Shown one piece after another: positions 39,607 to 45,875 of a stretch of DNA of 51,683 bases. The DNA comes from a virus: the IMG/VR virus record IMGVR_UViG_3300015263_001423, positions 1-51,683 of that record; one strand, given 5' to 3'. Under the pieces are notes generated by a model. It saw nothing but the letters and a program-made list of their open reading frames with translations. It did no database searches and had not been told where the DNA came from. Within the stretch, counting starts at the first letter, position 1. Each line of letters opens with the position of its first letter. The position numbers were made by a program, and so were the translations under genes.

Positions 39607-39643
39607 GTTTCAATCTCTCATTCGAGATAATCGGCCTTTGAAC
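39607..39643. CRISPR. Solitary CRISPR repeat, identical to the array repeat
   Basis: One complete 37-nt unit (starts GTTTCAATC, ends CGGCCTTTGAAC), identical at all 37 positions to the nine repeats at 41228-41848 and in the same orientation, but 1.6 kb away with no neighbour repeat. It overlaps the 3' end of a small minus-strand ORF. Confidence 0.9.
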
Positions 39644-39786
39644 GCGGCGTAGGCCGGGGCCGGCGCTCGCAAGGGAATGACGCCCGGCCGCTCGGCCGCG
39701 CCAGGCGCTAACCCCAACCAGACCAGGAGGCCCAACAAGCCCAGCAGCCCCCATTTGATATATGACAAAATATGGCTATAATTCAT
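39610..39786 (-). CDS. Small membrane protein ending in a CRISPR repeat
   Basis: A 58-residue protein: MNYSHILSYIKWGLLGLLGL then LVWLGLAPGAAERPG, one membrane helix and a Pro/Ala-rich tail. GAGAGGAG lies about 11 nt before the ATG. The last residues (FKGRLSRMRD) and the stop codon are encoded within the solitary CRISPR repeat, so the repeat probably arrived at the end of, or truncated, this gene. Too short for common ORF cutoffs. Confidence 0.5.
   Translation of the reverse strand: MNYSHILSYIKWGLLGLLGLLVWLGLAPGAAERPGVIPLRAPAPAYAAFKGRLSRMRD
39755..39782 (+). promoter_or_regulatory. Promoter of a small transcript
   Basis: TTGATA-16 bp-TATAAT; the transcript would reach the terminator at 39840-39873, about 85 nt downstream. 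Confidence 0.6.
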
Positions 39787-39828
39787 CTTAGTCTTTACTC
39801 CTCTCTTTATACGTCAGGAGTTTGGATA

Positions 39829-39882
39829 ATGAGTGAAGCCCCCCGCCTATCAGTAAAGCGGGGGACTTTTTTTATGATCTGA
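39829..39882 (+). CDS. 17-codon ORF overlapping a terminator
   Basis: ATG with CAGGAG 9 nt upstream encodes MSEAPRLSVKRGTFFMI. The ORF runs through the terminator hairpin, the arrangement of a leader peptide, but no downstream plus-strand gene exists. It may be a tiny toxin-like or regulatory peptide, or chance. Confidence 0.3.
   Translation: MSEAPRLSVKRGTFFMI
39840..39873 (+). terminator. Rho-independent terminator
   Basis: CCCCCGC (39840-39846) pairs with GCGGGGG (39858-39864), then ACTTTTTTT. It ends the small transcript from 39.78 kb and separates the plus-strand block from the minus-strand toxin-antitoxin genes. Confidence 0.9.
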
Positions 39883-39896
39883 TTGGTAACCCCCTA

Positions 39897-40181
39897 TTAA
39901 GGATTTCTGTATATATCGTGATGCCCAATTTTTCTGAAAACAAAGGTAATTTCGCCAGTTTCGTCGTCTTCTTCCCGGTGAAATGTAAAGACATACCCAA
40001 GTGTTATATGGCCTTCCCAGATATCAGAATGTCCCTTCATTGGCTTAATCCGTAATGAGGGATGATAAGGATGGAAAGGCTGTTCTTTGAATAACTTAAA
40101 GCTTTTTTTTGCTTGGTCTCGAATGTCAGTCGGCAATTGCTCAAAACACTTGCGAAAATGCCGGGTTACACGATATTTCAT
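39897..40181 (-). CDS. RelE/ParE-superfamily toxin
   Basis: A 94-residue protein: MKYRVTRHFRKCFEQLPTDIRDQAKKSFKLFKEQPFHPYHPSLRIKPMKGHSDIWEGHITLGYVFTF, the compact alpha-beta fold of mRNA-cleaving RelE-type toxins (helices with basic residues, then a sheet with LGYVFTFHRE and IGHHDIY at the C-terminus). The ATG at 40181 is chosen; the longer frame is a shadow of the upstream antitoxin gene. It lies directly downstream of a small gene with an AbrB-type antitoxin tail. Confidence 0.8.
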   Translation of the reverse strand: MKYRVTRHFRKCFEQLPTDIRDQAKKSFKLFKEQPFHPYHPSLRIKPMKGHSDIWEGHITLGYVFTFHREEDDETGEITFVFRKIGHHDIYRNP

Positions 40182-40191
40182 TATTGATAGG

Positions 40192-40515
40192 TTATAATGT
40201 CTCCAGGAAACCATCGAGCGAGTCAAAATCTTCGTACTGTCCGGTTTGTAAGTCGCGTTCAACTTCGCGTTCCCCGGCTTGCCATTCCGGTGTCCAGAAC
40301 CAGGCCTGGGTTTGATCGGTTTCAACCGTTATCAAGCTGGAGGATGTATATATATTGGCGATCAATTGGCCGGTCATTACATTATTTCGCACATCAAATA
40401 TATAAAAACAGGCCGGCGGTTGTCCCCATTCTTCTTCGCCAGGATGACTATGAATAAAAATAGCGGCTGATCCTTCTTCACTTGAAGCCAGCGTTTTGGT
40501 GTTACTTTCAATCAT
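40192..40515 (-). CDS. Antitoxin-like protein
   Basis: A 107-residue protein. The C-terminus (WTPEWQAGEREVERDLQTGQYEDFDSLDGFLETL) is the helix that type II antitoxins of this style use to wrap the toxin. The N-terminal part (AAIFIHSHPGEEEWGQPPACFYIFDVRNN) lacks a clear DNA-binding motif and looks more like a folded sensor-type domain. Starts in an 8-nt overlap with the upstream gene; the toxin follows 10 nt after its stop. Confidence 0.65.
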   Translation of the reverse strand: MIESNTKTLASSEEGSAAIFIHSHPGEEEWGQPPACFYIFDVRNNVMTGQLIANIYTSSSLITVETDQTQAWFWTPEWQAGEREVERDLQTGQYEDFDSLDGFLETL

Positions 40516-41191
40516 GGTTGTTCCCCTGTATAAATGTTTTGACTTGATTTTCAATAAACCTGTCAACCTCGGTGATCCGGTCTGTTGGCTTAAATTCCCC
40601 TGTTTGTACCCACTTAAAAATAGCCTCGATAAAGAATTGTTTTGTATTCCCTAGATATGACTCTATTTTGATCTCTATTTGCGGCGAACCATCATCAGTG
40701 TGGGGCATAACAAATCTAAGCCCCCCCCCCAGAATTGGCCTGCCAAATATGGATAATGACGCTTCAGGCTGTCTTAAGCGAGTGACCCATAATTCTTGAA
40801 ATGCATGGTCACCTGAAGCTTGATAAAGATAACGAATAGATGCGTCACAAGATAAAATCTGACGCGATCCTGTCCAGGTAGACCGGAAAGCTTGAATAAC
40901 CATATCGACGATTCTGGAAAATTCATCCGGTATATAGGTCGGATTAGGGTTAGCGATTATGAGTAACTGGCCGATAGGAGCATCAATATTGGCCCCAATT
41001 TTTATTTGAAGCGGCGGCGTCTTTTTGAGAATCAGTATCCCATTATCAGCTGTTAGCTCACCTCTATCATAATCAACGCCAGCGTTCAATATCGCTTGTT
41101 GAAAGGCGATCAATCGTTGTTTATTTATTTCAGGTGGGGGGGATAAAACATAATTAATTCCTAAATGTAACAAAACCCCTTCATCATGCAT
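40508..41191 (-). CDS. Hypothetical third component of the toxin-antitoxin operon (TIGR04255-like style)
   Basis: A 227-residue protein: LLHLGINYVLSPPPEINKQRLIAFQQAILNAGVDYDRGEL, ANPNPTYIPDEFSRIVDMVIQAFRSTW, SYLGNTKQFFIEAIFKWVQTGEFKPTDRITEVDRFIENQVKTF. The pattern recalls a sporadically distributed alpha/beta family often next to toxin-antitoxin pairs, but I could not confirm this. It overlaps the antitoxin gene by 8 nt, so it is coupled. Its start is 36 bp from the first CRISPR repeat. Confidence 0.5.
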   Translation of the reverse strand: MHDEGVLLHLGINYVLSPPPEINKQRLIAFQQAILNAGVDYDRGELTADNGILILKKTPPLQIKIGANIDAPIGQLLIIANPNPTYIPDEFSRIVDMVIQAFRSTWTGSRQILSCDASIRYLYQASGDHAFQELWVTRLRQPEASLSIFGRPILGGGLRFVMPHTDDGSPQIEIKIESYLGNTKQFFIEAIFKWVQTGEFKPTDRITEVDRFIENQVKTFIQGNNHD

Positions 41192-41227
41192 TCCTTAAAC
41201 CCCTTTCTGTAAAAGTTTTGAAGATGA

Positions 41228-41848
41228 GTTTCAATCTCTCATTCGAGATAATCGGCCTTTGAACCTGACGCAAAAAGCGGCGCAAAAAATGGCGCAGATT
41301 GAGTTTCAATCTCTCATTCGAGATAATCGGCCTTTGAACAGCATCTAACCACATCTAGCAATAGGCAAAAAAGAGGTTTCAATCTCTCATTCGAGATAAT
41401 CGGCCTTTGAACATAAAAATAGTATACCATAAATTTGCCGAGTGTGCAGTTTCAATCTCTCATTCGAGATAATCGGCCTTTGAACTGATGTTAAGATTGT
41501 GGGGACGGTGGCCAGCTTGTTGTTTCAATCTCTCATTCGAGATAATCGGCCTTTGAACCAGATAATGGCCAAGGTTGCCAAGTATTACGGTGTGTTTCAA
41601 TCTCTCATTCGAGATAATCGGCCTTTGAACAGGACAAATGAGCGGAATTGTAGAGGTTGTAAACGGGTTTCAATCTCTCATTCGAGATAATCGGCCTTTG
41701 AACAGTGACGATCCACTAGCAGGCGCAACTTTTTAAGGAGTTTCAATCTCTCATTCGAGATAATCGGCCTTTGAACGCGGGCGCAATTGGATGAGGCCAT
41801 CAATGAGGCGGGTTTCAATCTCTCATTCGAGATAATCGGCCTTTGAAC
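41228..41848 (-). CRISPR. CRISPR array: 9 identical 37-nt repeats, 8 spacers, no cas genes
   Basis: Repeats start at 41228, 41303, 41376, 41449, 41522, 41594, 41667, 41740 and 41812. Spacers are 38, 36, 36, 36, 35, 36, 36 and 35 nt. Read on the minus strand each repeat begins GTTCAAAGG and ends ATTGAAAC, the 8-nt 5' handle typical of type I/III crRNAs, so transcription from the right is inferred. All nine repeats are identical. No cas gene occurs in the window. The MltR-like gene 2 ends 36 bp to the right, pointing into the array. No spacer visibly matches the rest of the window. Confidence 0.97.
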
Positions 41849-41851
41849 AGC

Positions 41852-41877
41852 GGTCGTCCATCGTCTATCGTCGCCGG
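41852..41877. repeat. Heptamer tract, type B
   Basis: CGTCCAT/CGTCTAT units occupying the 36-bp gap between the last repeat and the stop of MltR-like gene 2, where a CRISPR leader would be expected. Confidence 0.85.
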
Positions 41878-41883
41878 TCGTCG

Positions 41884-42336
41884 TCAGTTCCGCAGGCGCT
41901 TAATCCGGTCCATCTTGCGGGTCATGAGGCCGCTCAAGCGATAAATGGCCTTAACCACGATAGCCTGACGGCTGAGGCCGAGCAGCAGGCCGTCGTGATA
42001 GCTGGAAAGGTCGCCGATGTGGGAGGCGATGGCCGGGCTGTGGAAGCCGGGCCGGGGGTAGTCGTGGGCGAAGCGGTTGCGGATGTGGTTAATGATCGTC
42101 AGGTCGTCAAAGTCGGCCTGGTCTATCAGGCCGGTGCAGAGGGCCAGCCGGCGGCGGGTGACCGCCCGTTCCAGGAGGGCCGTTTTCTGGGTTTTGCTGC
42201 CCAGGAGGGCCACGTCCAGGAGTCGGTAGAGGACCTGGTCCAGGTGGGCCGCGCCGCGAATGGCGATCTCGGAATCGATGACGGTCTTGATTTGGGGATT
42301 GGTTTGGGGCTGTGCTAAAATAGATACAGCTTGCAT
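41884..42336 (-). CDS. MltR-like family protein 2
   Basis: A 150-residue paralogue of the gene at 10358-10837: VIDSEIAIRGAAHLDQVLYRLLDVALLGSKTQKTALLE, RRRLALCTGLIDQADFDDLTIINHIRNRFAHDYPRPGF, with the RNRFAHD hallmark. The ATG at 42336 (MQAVSIL) is chosen over an upstream in-frame start because it aligns with the paralogue's MQADHN start and follows the conserved Shine-Dalgarno hairpin. Its transcript would run straight into the CRISPR array in the orientation that gives canonical crRNA handles. Confidence 0.8.
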   Translation of the reverse strand: MQAVSILAQPQTNPQIKTVIDSEIAIRGAAHLDQVLYRLLDVALLGSKTQKTALLERAVTRRRLALCTGLIDQADFDDLTIINHIRNRFAHDYPRPGFHSPAIASHIGDLSSYHDGLLLGLSRQAIVVKAIYRLSGLMTRKMDRIKRLRN

Positions 42337-42400
42337 GGTAAGTTCACTCCTTACTGTGCTTGTTAGAGTTCCGTCGGTGGTATCAACACCGGCGGAATTC
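42337..42400 (-). promoter_or_regulatory. Shared two-hairpin leader RNA, copy 2
   Basis: P1: TTCCG/CGGAA (42393-42397 and 42369-42373), a C-A mismatch, CGGTG/CACCG and the 7-nt loop TTGATAC. The linker CTAACAAGCACA is identical to that of copy 1. P2: GTAAG-GAGTGAA-CTTAC (42338-42354) with the Shine-Dalgarno in the loop, one base before ATG. Confidence 0.8.
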
Positions 42401-42418
42401 GTCATTTAATTGACCTTC

Positions 42419-42447
42419 ATTATAAATCTGTTTGGGGAAAAGGTCAA
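42419..42447 (-). promoter_or_regulatory. Promoter of MltR-like gene 2
   Basis: On the minus strand TTGACC-17 bp-TATAAT; the spacer differs from MltR promoter 1 at one position. Palindrome copy 5 lies 12 bp upstream of the -35. Confidence 0.85.
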
Positions 42448-42459
42448 AAAGCGGGGGGG

Positions 42460-42477
42460 ATGTTCGCACGCGAACAT
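42460..42477. repeat. Dispersed palindrome, copy 5
   Basis: ATGTTCGCACGCGAACAT: arms intact, central base pair asymmetric. Same distance to the promoter as copy 2. Confidence 0.85.
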
Positions 42478-42550
42478 TCGACGATAGACGTTGATAATTG
42501 ACAATTGACAATTGACAATTGACAATGGTCGTCCATCGTCCATCGTCGTC
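42477..42550. repeat. Composite heptamer tract (types B and A)
   Basis: CGATAGA, then TTGATAA/TTGACAA units, then CGTCCAT units, continuous for over 70 bp beside the palindrome, mirroring the arrangement at 10138-10214. Confidence 0.9.
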
Positions 42551-42568
42551 TAATTGATTTCATGCGCG

Positions 42569-42597
42569 TTGACAGGCGGGCATAATATATGTATCAT
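42569..42597 (+). promoter_or_regulatory. Promoter of a probably leaderless gene
   Basis: TTGACA-17 bp-TATCAT. The ATG of the next gene is at 42605, about 8 bp from the -10, so the mRNA would have almost no 5' untranslated region. Confidence 0.6.
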
Positions 42598-42604
42598 ATG
42601 TAAT

Positions 42605-42775
42605 ATGACGACAGAACGCGAACCGGAAAAAATGAAACCGTATCCTGTAAATTTTCCGCCCAGCCTATGGCTGGCTGCCCGCCGTAAAGCGGGGGTGCGT
42701 TCGCTGGCCGGGATTATCCGGCGGCTGATAATAATGTGGTTAAGGGAGGAGGTTGTTCTGATGGATGATGAATAG
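42605..42775 (+). CDS. Small ribbon-helix-helix-like protein
   Basis: A 56-residue protein: MKPYPVNFPPSLWLAARRKAGVRSLAGIIRRLIIMWLREE. A short strand (PYPVNFP) followed by two helices is the ribbon-helix-helix pattern of small repressors. It follows its promoter with virtually no leader. Possible autoregulator of this locus. An upstream in-frame ATG at 42554 lies before the promoter and is not used. Confidence 0.6.
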   Translation: MTTEREPEKMKPYPVNFPPSLWLAARRKAGVRSLAGIIRRLIIMWLREEVVLMDDE

Positions 42776-42819
42776 ATAATAGATAATTGTCAATTGTCAA
42801 TTATCAATTGTCAATTATA
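42772..42819. repeat. Heptamer tract, type A
   Basis: AATAGAT units turning into TTGTCAA/TTATCAA units after the small RHH gene. Confidence 0.85.
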
Positions 42820-42825
42820 AACAGA

Positions 42826-42852
42826 GGGCCATCCGGGTGCAACCGGTGGCCC
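42826..42852 (+). promoter_or_regulatory. Strong hairpin upstream of the solitary I-E repeat
   Basis: GGGCCA (42826-42831) pairs with TGGCCC (42847-42852), with inner CCGG/CCGG and loop GTGCAA. No U-run follows. It may belong to the leader of the gene at 42994. Confidence 0.5.
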
Positions 42853-42955
42853 CGCTTACATACTATATCAGGGGCACAGCATGCAAGGTACTTTTTATTT
42901 TACCAACGATAAAAAAAATAGACAAATGCCGCCGCCCCCTTTCAATTTTTTGTTA

Positions 42956-42984
42956 GTTTTCCCCACAGGCGTGGGGGTGAACCG
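42956..42984 (+). CRISPR. Solitary type I-E-like CRISPR repeat
   Basis: A 29-nt unit that begins GTTTTCCCCAC and ends GTGGGGGTGAACCG. This is the length, the CCCCAC/GTGGGG stem and the GAACCG end of type I-E repeats. No second copy and no cas gene occur in the window. GGAGGAG and the ATG of the next gene follow within 10 nt. Confidence 0.75.
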
Positions 42985-42993
42985 GGAGGAGCT

Positions 42994-43746
42994 ATGGCAA
43001 AGCGTAGGGTTAAGTGCCCGCAGTGCGGGTATAGACACATCATCAACATTCCCAGTCGGAAAGCGATGACGGTGGGCGTGCGAGCCAAACGGATCACGGC
43101 CAACCAGTTTGAATACACCCTAAACGGTCCCGCCGAAATCTCGGATGACGCCAGATTTAGCACGGTGGCTGACGACCTGGTCCTGTCCGGCGCGTTTGGC
43201 GGCGCGTTGGGAGCCGTGGCGGGGGGCGCGGTGGCTGTCTTCGCGCCGGAGTACGCCCTGCACGGGGCCGGCGTGGGCATGAGCGCCGGGGTAGCCCTGG
43301 CCTGGGGCTGGTTGTGCGCGGAACATAACCAACGGCTGAAACGGGTGTTGCCCTGGTTCGTTGAGCAGCGGCAAAACTGGAAACGGCCCGAGCTGGGGGA
43401 CGATGGCGAGATCAGGCTGACGGTAGATCATCTCCATCGGGACAGCTACAGCGAGCAAGGCCGCTCCATCGCCCTCCTGGGGACCCTACCGGTCGATGTG
43501 GAGCGCTTCCGGGCCTGGGCGCAAGGGGCCATCCGGGGCGATAGCCTGGCCATCAAACACTGGACGGGAGCCGAACGGCCTTTCAGCCGGGATGAGTATG
43601 ATCGCCTGCTGCTCAAAATGAGGGCGGCCAATATAGTGACCAATCTGCCGGGGAAGGGCAATACCCTGACCAATCCCGGCAAGCACGCTCTGAAACGTAT
43701 CCTGGCCGAGACCCCCTCCCCTACCCCGGCTGAGGAGCGTGCGTGA
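42994..43746 (+). CDS. Zinc-knuckle protein with glycine-zipper membrane segment
   Basis: A 250-residue protein. The N-terminal CPQCGYRHI is half a zinc ribbon. Residues 65-115 (GAFGGALGAVAGGAVAVFAPEYALHGAGVGMSAGVALAWGWL) form Gly-rich membrane hairpins. A soluble C-terminal half follows with a helical domain (SRDEYDRLLLKMRAANIVTNLPGKGNTLTNPGKHALKRILAE) that looks like a winged helix. GGAGG precedes the ATG, within 10 nt of the solitary I-E repeat. Membrane-linked DNA binding is a guess from this layout. Confidence 0.6.
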   Translation: MAKRRVKCPQCGYRHIINIPSRKAMTVGVRAKRITANQFEYTLNGPAEISDDARFSTVADDLVLSGAFGGALGAVAGGAVAVFAPEYALHGAGVGMSAGVALAWGWLCAEHNQRLKRVLPWFVEQRQNWKRPELGDDGEIRLTVDHLHRDSYSEQGRSIALLGTLPVDVERFRAWAQGAIRGDSLAIKHWTGAERPFSRDEYDRLLLKMRAANIVTNLPGKGNTLTNPGKHALKRILAETPSPTPAEERA

Positions 43747-43952
43747 TGCCAAAAAGCCCGGAAAATGCACGCACGCACGTGCCCGCCCGCTCCAGATGGG
43801 GCTATAGCGTCTCCTATTGGCCCAGCAAAAGCGAATTCAGGATTGTTAACTATGGCCAGGGGGAGCTGATCAAGTCGTTGCTGTTTTGGTGGCGTTTGCG
43901 CCGCCATCCCTCATTTAAGAATGTACGATGGTCGTTAATCACTGATTGGTAA
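43746..43952 (+). CDS. Small hypothetical protein
   Basis: A 68-residue protein (SRWGYSVSYWPSKSEFRIVNYGQGELIKSLLFWWRLRRHP) with a Trp/Arg-rich middle. Its ATG overlaps the stop of the preceding gene (TGATG), so it is translationally coupled. No family is recognised. Confidence 0.5.
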   Translation: MPKSPENARTHVPARSRWGYSVSYWPSKSEFRIVNYGQGELIKSLLFWWRLRRHPSFKNVRWSLITDW

Positions 43953-43958
43953 GGTGCT

Positions 43959-44774
43959 ATGACAAAACCAGACAATAAACAGAAACCTTTCATCATCCGC
44001 TATAGAGAATTTTGGACCAATGTCCAGGCGATGATCTTCTACCCCTTCCAGAATATCGGCCCTTTCATTGTGGCCGCTATGCCGGCGCTCTTCACCGGCC
44101 ATAGCGTCTACACCTGGTACGCGGAAACCAGCGCCGCCTGGCTGGCCATGCTCATTAGCTGCGTGGTGGCTATTGCCATGGAGGCGATCAATATCAACGT
44201 GGTCCATACATCCCTCGATCTTTTTGAGCAAAAACAAAATGGCAAGGGTTGGCTGATGGCCCTTTTCTCCCTCATTGTAATGGCCCTGGTTTCGACCGTT
44301 ATCGGCTTCAGTGAAGGGGACCTATCCCCCTTGATCAAGGGGTTGGCCGTCTCCAGCCCCTGGCTCACCGGCATTGTCTACCTGGCGGTCGGGATGGCGC
44401 AGGGCATCCACCAGGAGAAACAGCAAGCCGATTTGGACAGAAACGAGCGGCGTCAATCCGAGGCGGAACAACGTGAGTTCGAGCGACAATTGAAGCTAAA
44501 AGAGATAGACAAAAATCACGAATTACGATTAGCCAAAATTGAAGCGGCTAAAAGTGTTCAATCGAGTGTCAAGCCAACTGTTCAATCGAGTGTCAAGGGG
44601 TTGACACCTGAAGATGTCAAAAACGCTGTTTCCCAATCGGAAAAGCCGGTTAACATTACACAATTGGCTAAAGATTTACAAGTAAGCCGGACAACACTTT
44701 ACACTAAACTGAACGGTCTGGTAGATAGTGGGGAAATGATTAAAAATGGGAACGGTTACGAGGTAATCAAATAA
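43959..44774 (+). CDS. Membrane-anchored coiled-coil protein with C-terminal winged-helix domain
   Basis: A 271-residue protein. Four hydrophobic helices in residues 28-150 (IGPFIVAAMPALFTGHSVYTWYA, WLAMLISCVVAIAMEA, WLMALFSLIVMALVSTVIGF, PWLTGIVYLAVGMAQG), a charged coiled coil (RNERRQSEAEQREFERQLKLKEIDKNHELRLAKIEAAK), then a winged-helix/HTH (NITQLAKDLQVSRTTLYTKLNGLVDSGEMIKNGNGYEVIK). A DNA-binding domain attached to the membrane could tether phage DNA or act as a sensor regulator; this is inference. SVQSSVKPTVQSSVK is a short internal repeat. Confidence 0.65.
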   Translation: MTKPDNKQKPFIIRYREFWTNVQAMIFYPFQNIGPFIVAAMPALFTGHSVYTWYAETSAAWLAMLISCVVAIAMEAININVVHTSLDLFEQKQNGKGWLMALFSLIVMALVSTVIGFSEGDLSPLIKGLAVSSPWLTGIVYLAVGMAQGIHQEKQQADLDRNERRQSEAEQREFERQLKLKEIDKNHELRLAKIEAAKSVQSSVKPTVQSSVKGLTPEDVKNAVSQSEKPVNITQLAKDLQVSRTTLYTKLNGLVDSGEMIKNGNGYEVIK

Positions 44775-44788
44775 TTTATGAAGACCGC

Positions 44789-44923
44789 TTGGTCAAACGC
44801 TGTTTATGGTGCAATGGTTTAGGTTATGATACCTACCTGGGCCACACTTGCGATATGTGTAACGGCAAAGGTGGAAAATGGGAACGGGTGAGGGTACTAG
44901 TAGGTGAGGAAGTAATAGAATGA
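44789..44923 (+). CDS. Small CxxC zinc-finger protein (DnaJ-like knuckles)
   Basis: A 44-residue ORF from TTG 44789: two knuckles, CLWCNGLGYDTYLGHTCDMCNGKG, with the CxxCxGxG form of DnaJ zinc fingers. Its stop overlaps the ATG of the lipoprotein gene (ATGA). No good Shine-Dalgarno is seen, and the frame is open upstream, so the start is uncertain. Its ending and Cys pattern support a real gene. Confidence 0.4.
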   Translation: MVKRCLWCNGLGYDTYLGHTCDMCNGKGGKWERVRVLVGEEVIE

Positions 44924-45411
44924 GAAAAATAATGCTCTTGGCATTAACTTTAATTATCTTGACAGGCTGCAATAGTAGCGTCAAAAACGCTAAAGCCGAA
45001 GCCATACGTCACCAGACTGACCGCGCAGACGATTGGCACATTGCCAGATTAGAGGAATCCGAGGCTTTAATGCCAGTCAGAATTATGGTCAAGGAAGTGC
45101 TTTGGTATACCGGTATGGTTAGCGGTATCCTTCTCCTTTTAGGTAGCGGCCTGGCCGGTGGCTGGTGGATGGTAGGCACATCAGTCAACAGGGTGAAATT
45201 TCACCGGGTCAGTCTGGATGTCCAGACAAGGCAGTATCCACTGTTGGTTTATGGCAACGGCCGGCGGGTCTTCAACCCGAATACCGGCGAACGGCTATTG
45301 TTGGCCGAAAACAGTGAAGCGTCTTTGACCCGGATCGAGGCCAGTACAAAGGTACAACTGGCGGGGATGCTACCGGATCGGATGATAATAGATGATCCTC
45401 ATCATCACTAA
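44920..45411 (+). CDS. Lipoprotein with membrane helix
   Basis: A 163-residue protein. The N-terminal lipobox LALTLIILTGCNSS predicts lipid attachment at Cys18. A membrane helix (VLWYTGMVSGILLLLGSGLAGGWWMVG) lies at residues 62-88, followed by a soluble beta-rich tail. A lipoprotein plus a helix recalls phage spanins or superinfection-exclusion proteins, but nothing specific is proven. The reading frame stays open for 38 more codons beyond the TAA at 45409-45411 (PHQAQPVIERQIIMVVGPGQSRG and on). Confidence 0.65.
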   Translation: MRKIMLLALTLIILTGCNSSVKNAKAEAIRHQTDRADDWHIARLEESEALMPVRIMVKEVLWYTGMVSGILLLLGSGLAGGWWMVGTSVNRVKFHRVSLDVQTRQYPLLVYGNGRRVFNPNTGERLLLAENSEASLTRIEASTKVQLAGMLPDRMIIDDPHHH

Positions 45412-45509
45412 CCCCACCAGGCGCAGCCGGTCATCGAGCGGCAGATTATCATGGTGGTGGGGCCGGGTCAGTCGCGGGGGGAGATGTGGCGGCAGTTAAG
45501 CGCGAGCTA

Positions 45510-45585
45510 TGACGATAGACGACGGTAGACGATAGACGATAGACGGCCGGTGACCGTTTAGCTATCGTCCATCGTCCATCGTCGA
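45510..45585. repeat. Heptamer tracts, type B, before palindrome copy 6
   Basis: CGATAGA/CGACGGT units at 45510-45545 and inverted CGTCCAT units at 45562-45585, flanking a short unique segment. Confidence 0.9.
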
Positions 45586-45603
45586 ATGTTCGCGTGCGAA
45601 CAC
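45586..45603. repeat. Dispersed palindrome, copy 6
   Basis: ATGTTCGCGTGCGAACAC; arms conserved with one outer mismatch, centre GCGTGC. Confidence 0.8.
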
Positions 45604-45614
45604 TTACCTTAGAT

Positions 45615-45824
45615 CTACTCTTCGCCGGTGGCGTAACCCAGTATCTGACCTATCGGCCGCCCGGTGACAATCTCCAGCAAAGTGTCAGTGTCATCCGGAC
45701 CAACCTCATCAAATCGCCTCGCCAAATGCGATACAACCTGAAATACGGCTTCCTGGACGGCCAGGGCCTCGGCCGGGTCTATCTGGTCGGCCGGAGTGTT
45801 ACCAGCACTCGGGCGGCCTGCCAA
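45615..45824 (-). CDS. Small hypothetical protein
   Basis: A 69-residue ORF (TTG start with AAGG upstream): PAEALAVQEAVFQVVSHLARRFDEVGPDDTDTLLEIVTGRPIGQILGYATGEE. The composition looks more protein-like than the opposite-strand frame. It lies downstream of the toxin gene at 45876 on the same strand and could be a third partner or independent. No family is recognised. Confidence 0.4.
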   Translation of the reverse strand: MAGRPSAGNTPADQIDPAEALAVQEAVFQVVSHLARRFDEVGPDDTDTLLEIVTGRPIGQILGYATGEE

Positions 45825-45875
45825 TCAAATCCTTACCAGGTGGACGCGGATGAGGGGAGTTTTATGGTTAGTGAG

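Noticed and set aside
41228-42336. Search for cas genes around the array
   Set aside because: No protein in the window shows Cas1, Cas2, Cas3, Cas6, Cas7, Cas9 or Cas10 motifs; the neighbours are MltR-like and toxin-antitoxin genes.
42881-43069. 62-residue plus-strand ORF overlapping the solitary I-E repeat
   Set aside because: It overlaps the start of the better gene at 42994, lacks an upstream Shine-Dalgarno and reads through the CRISPR repeat.
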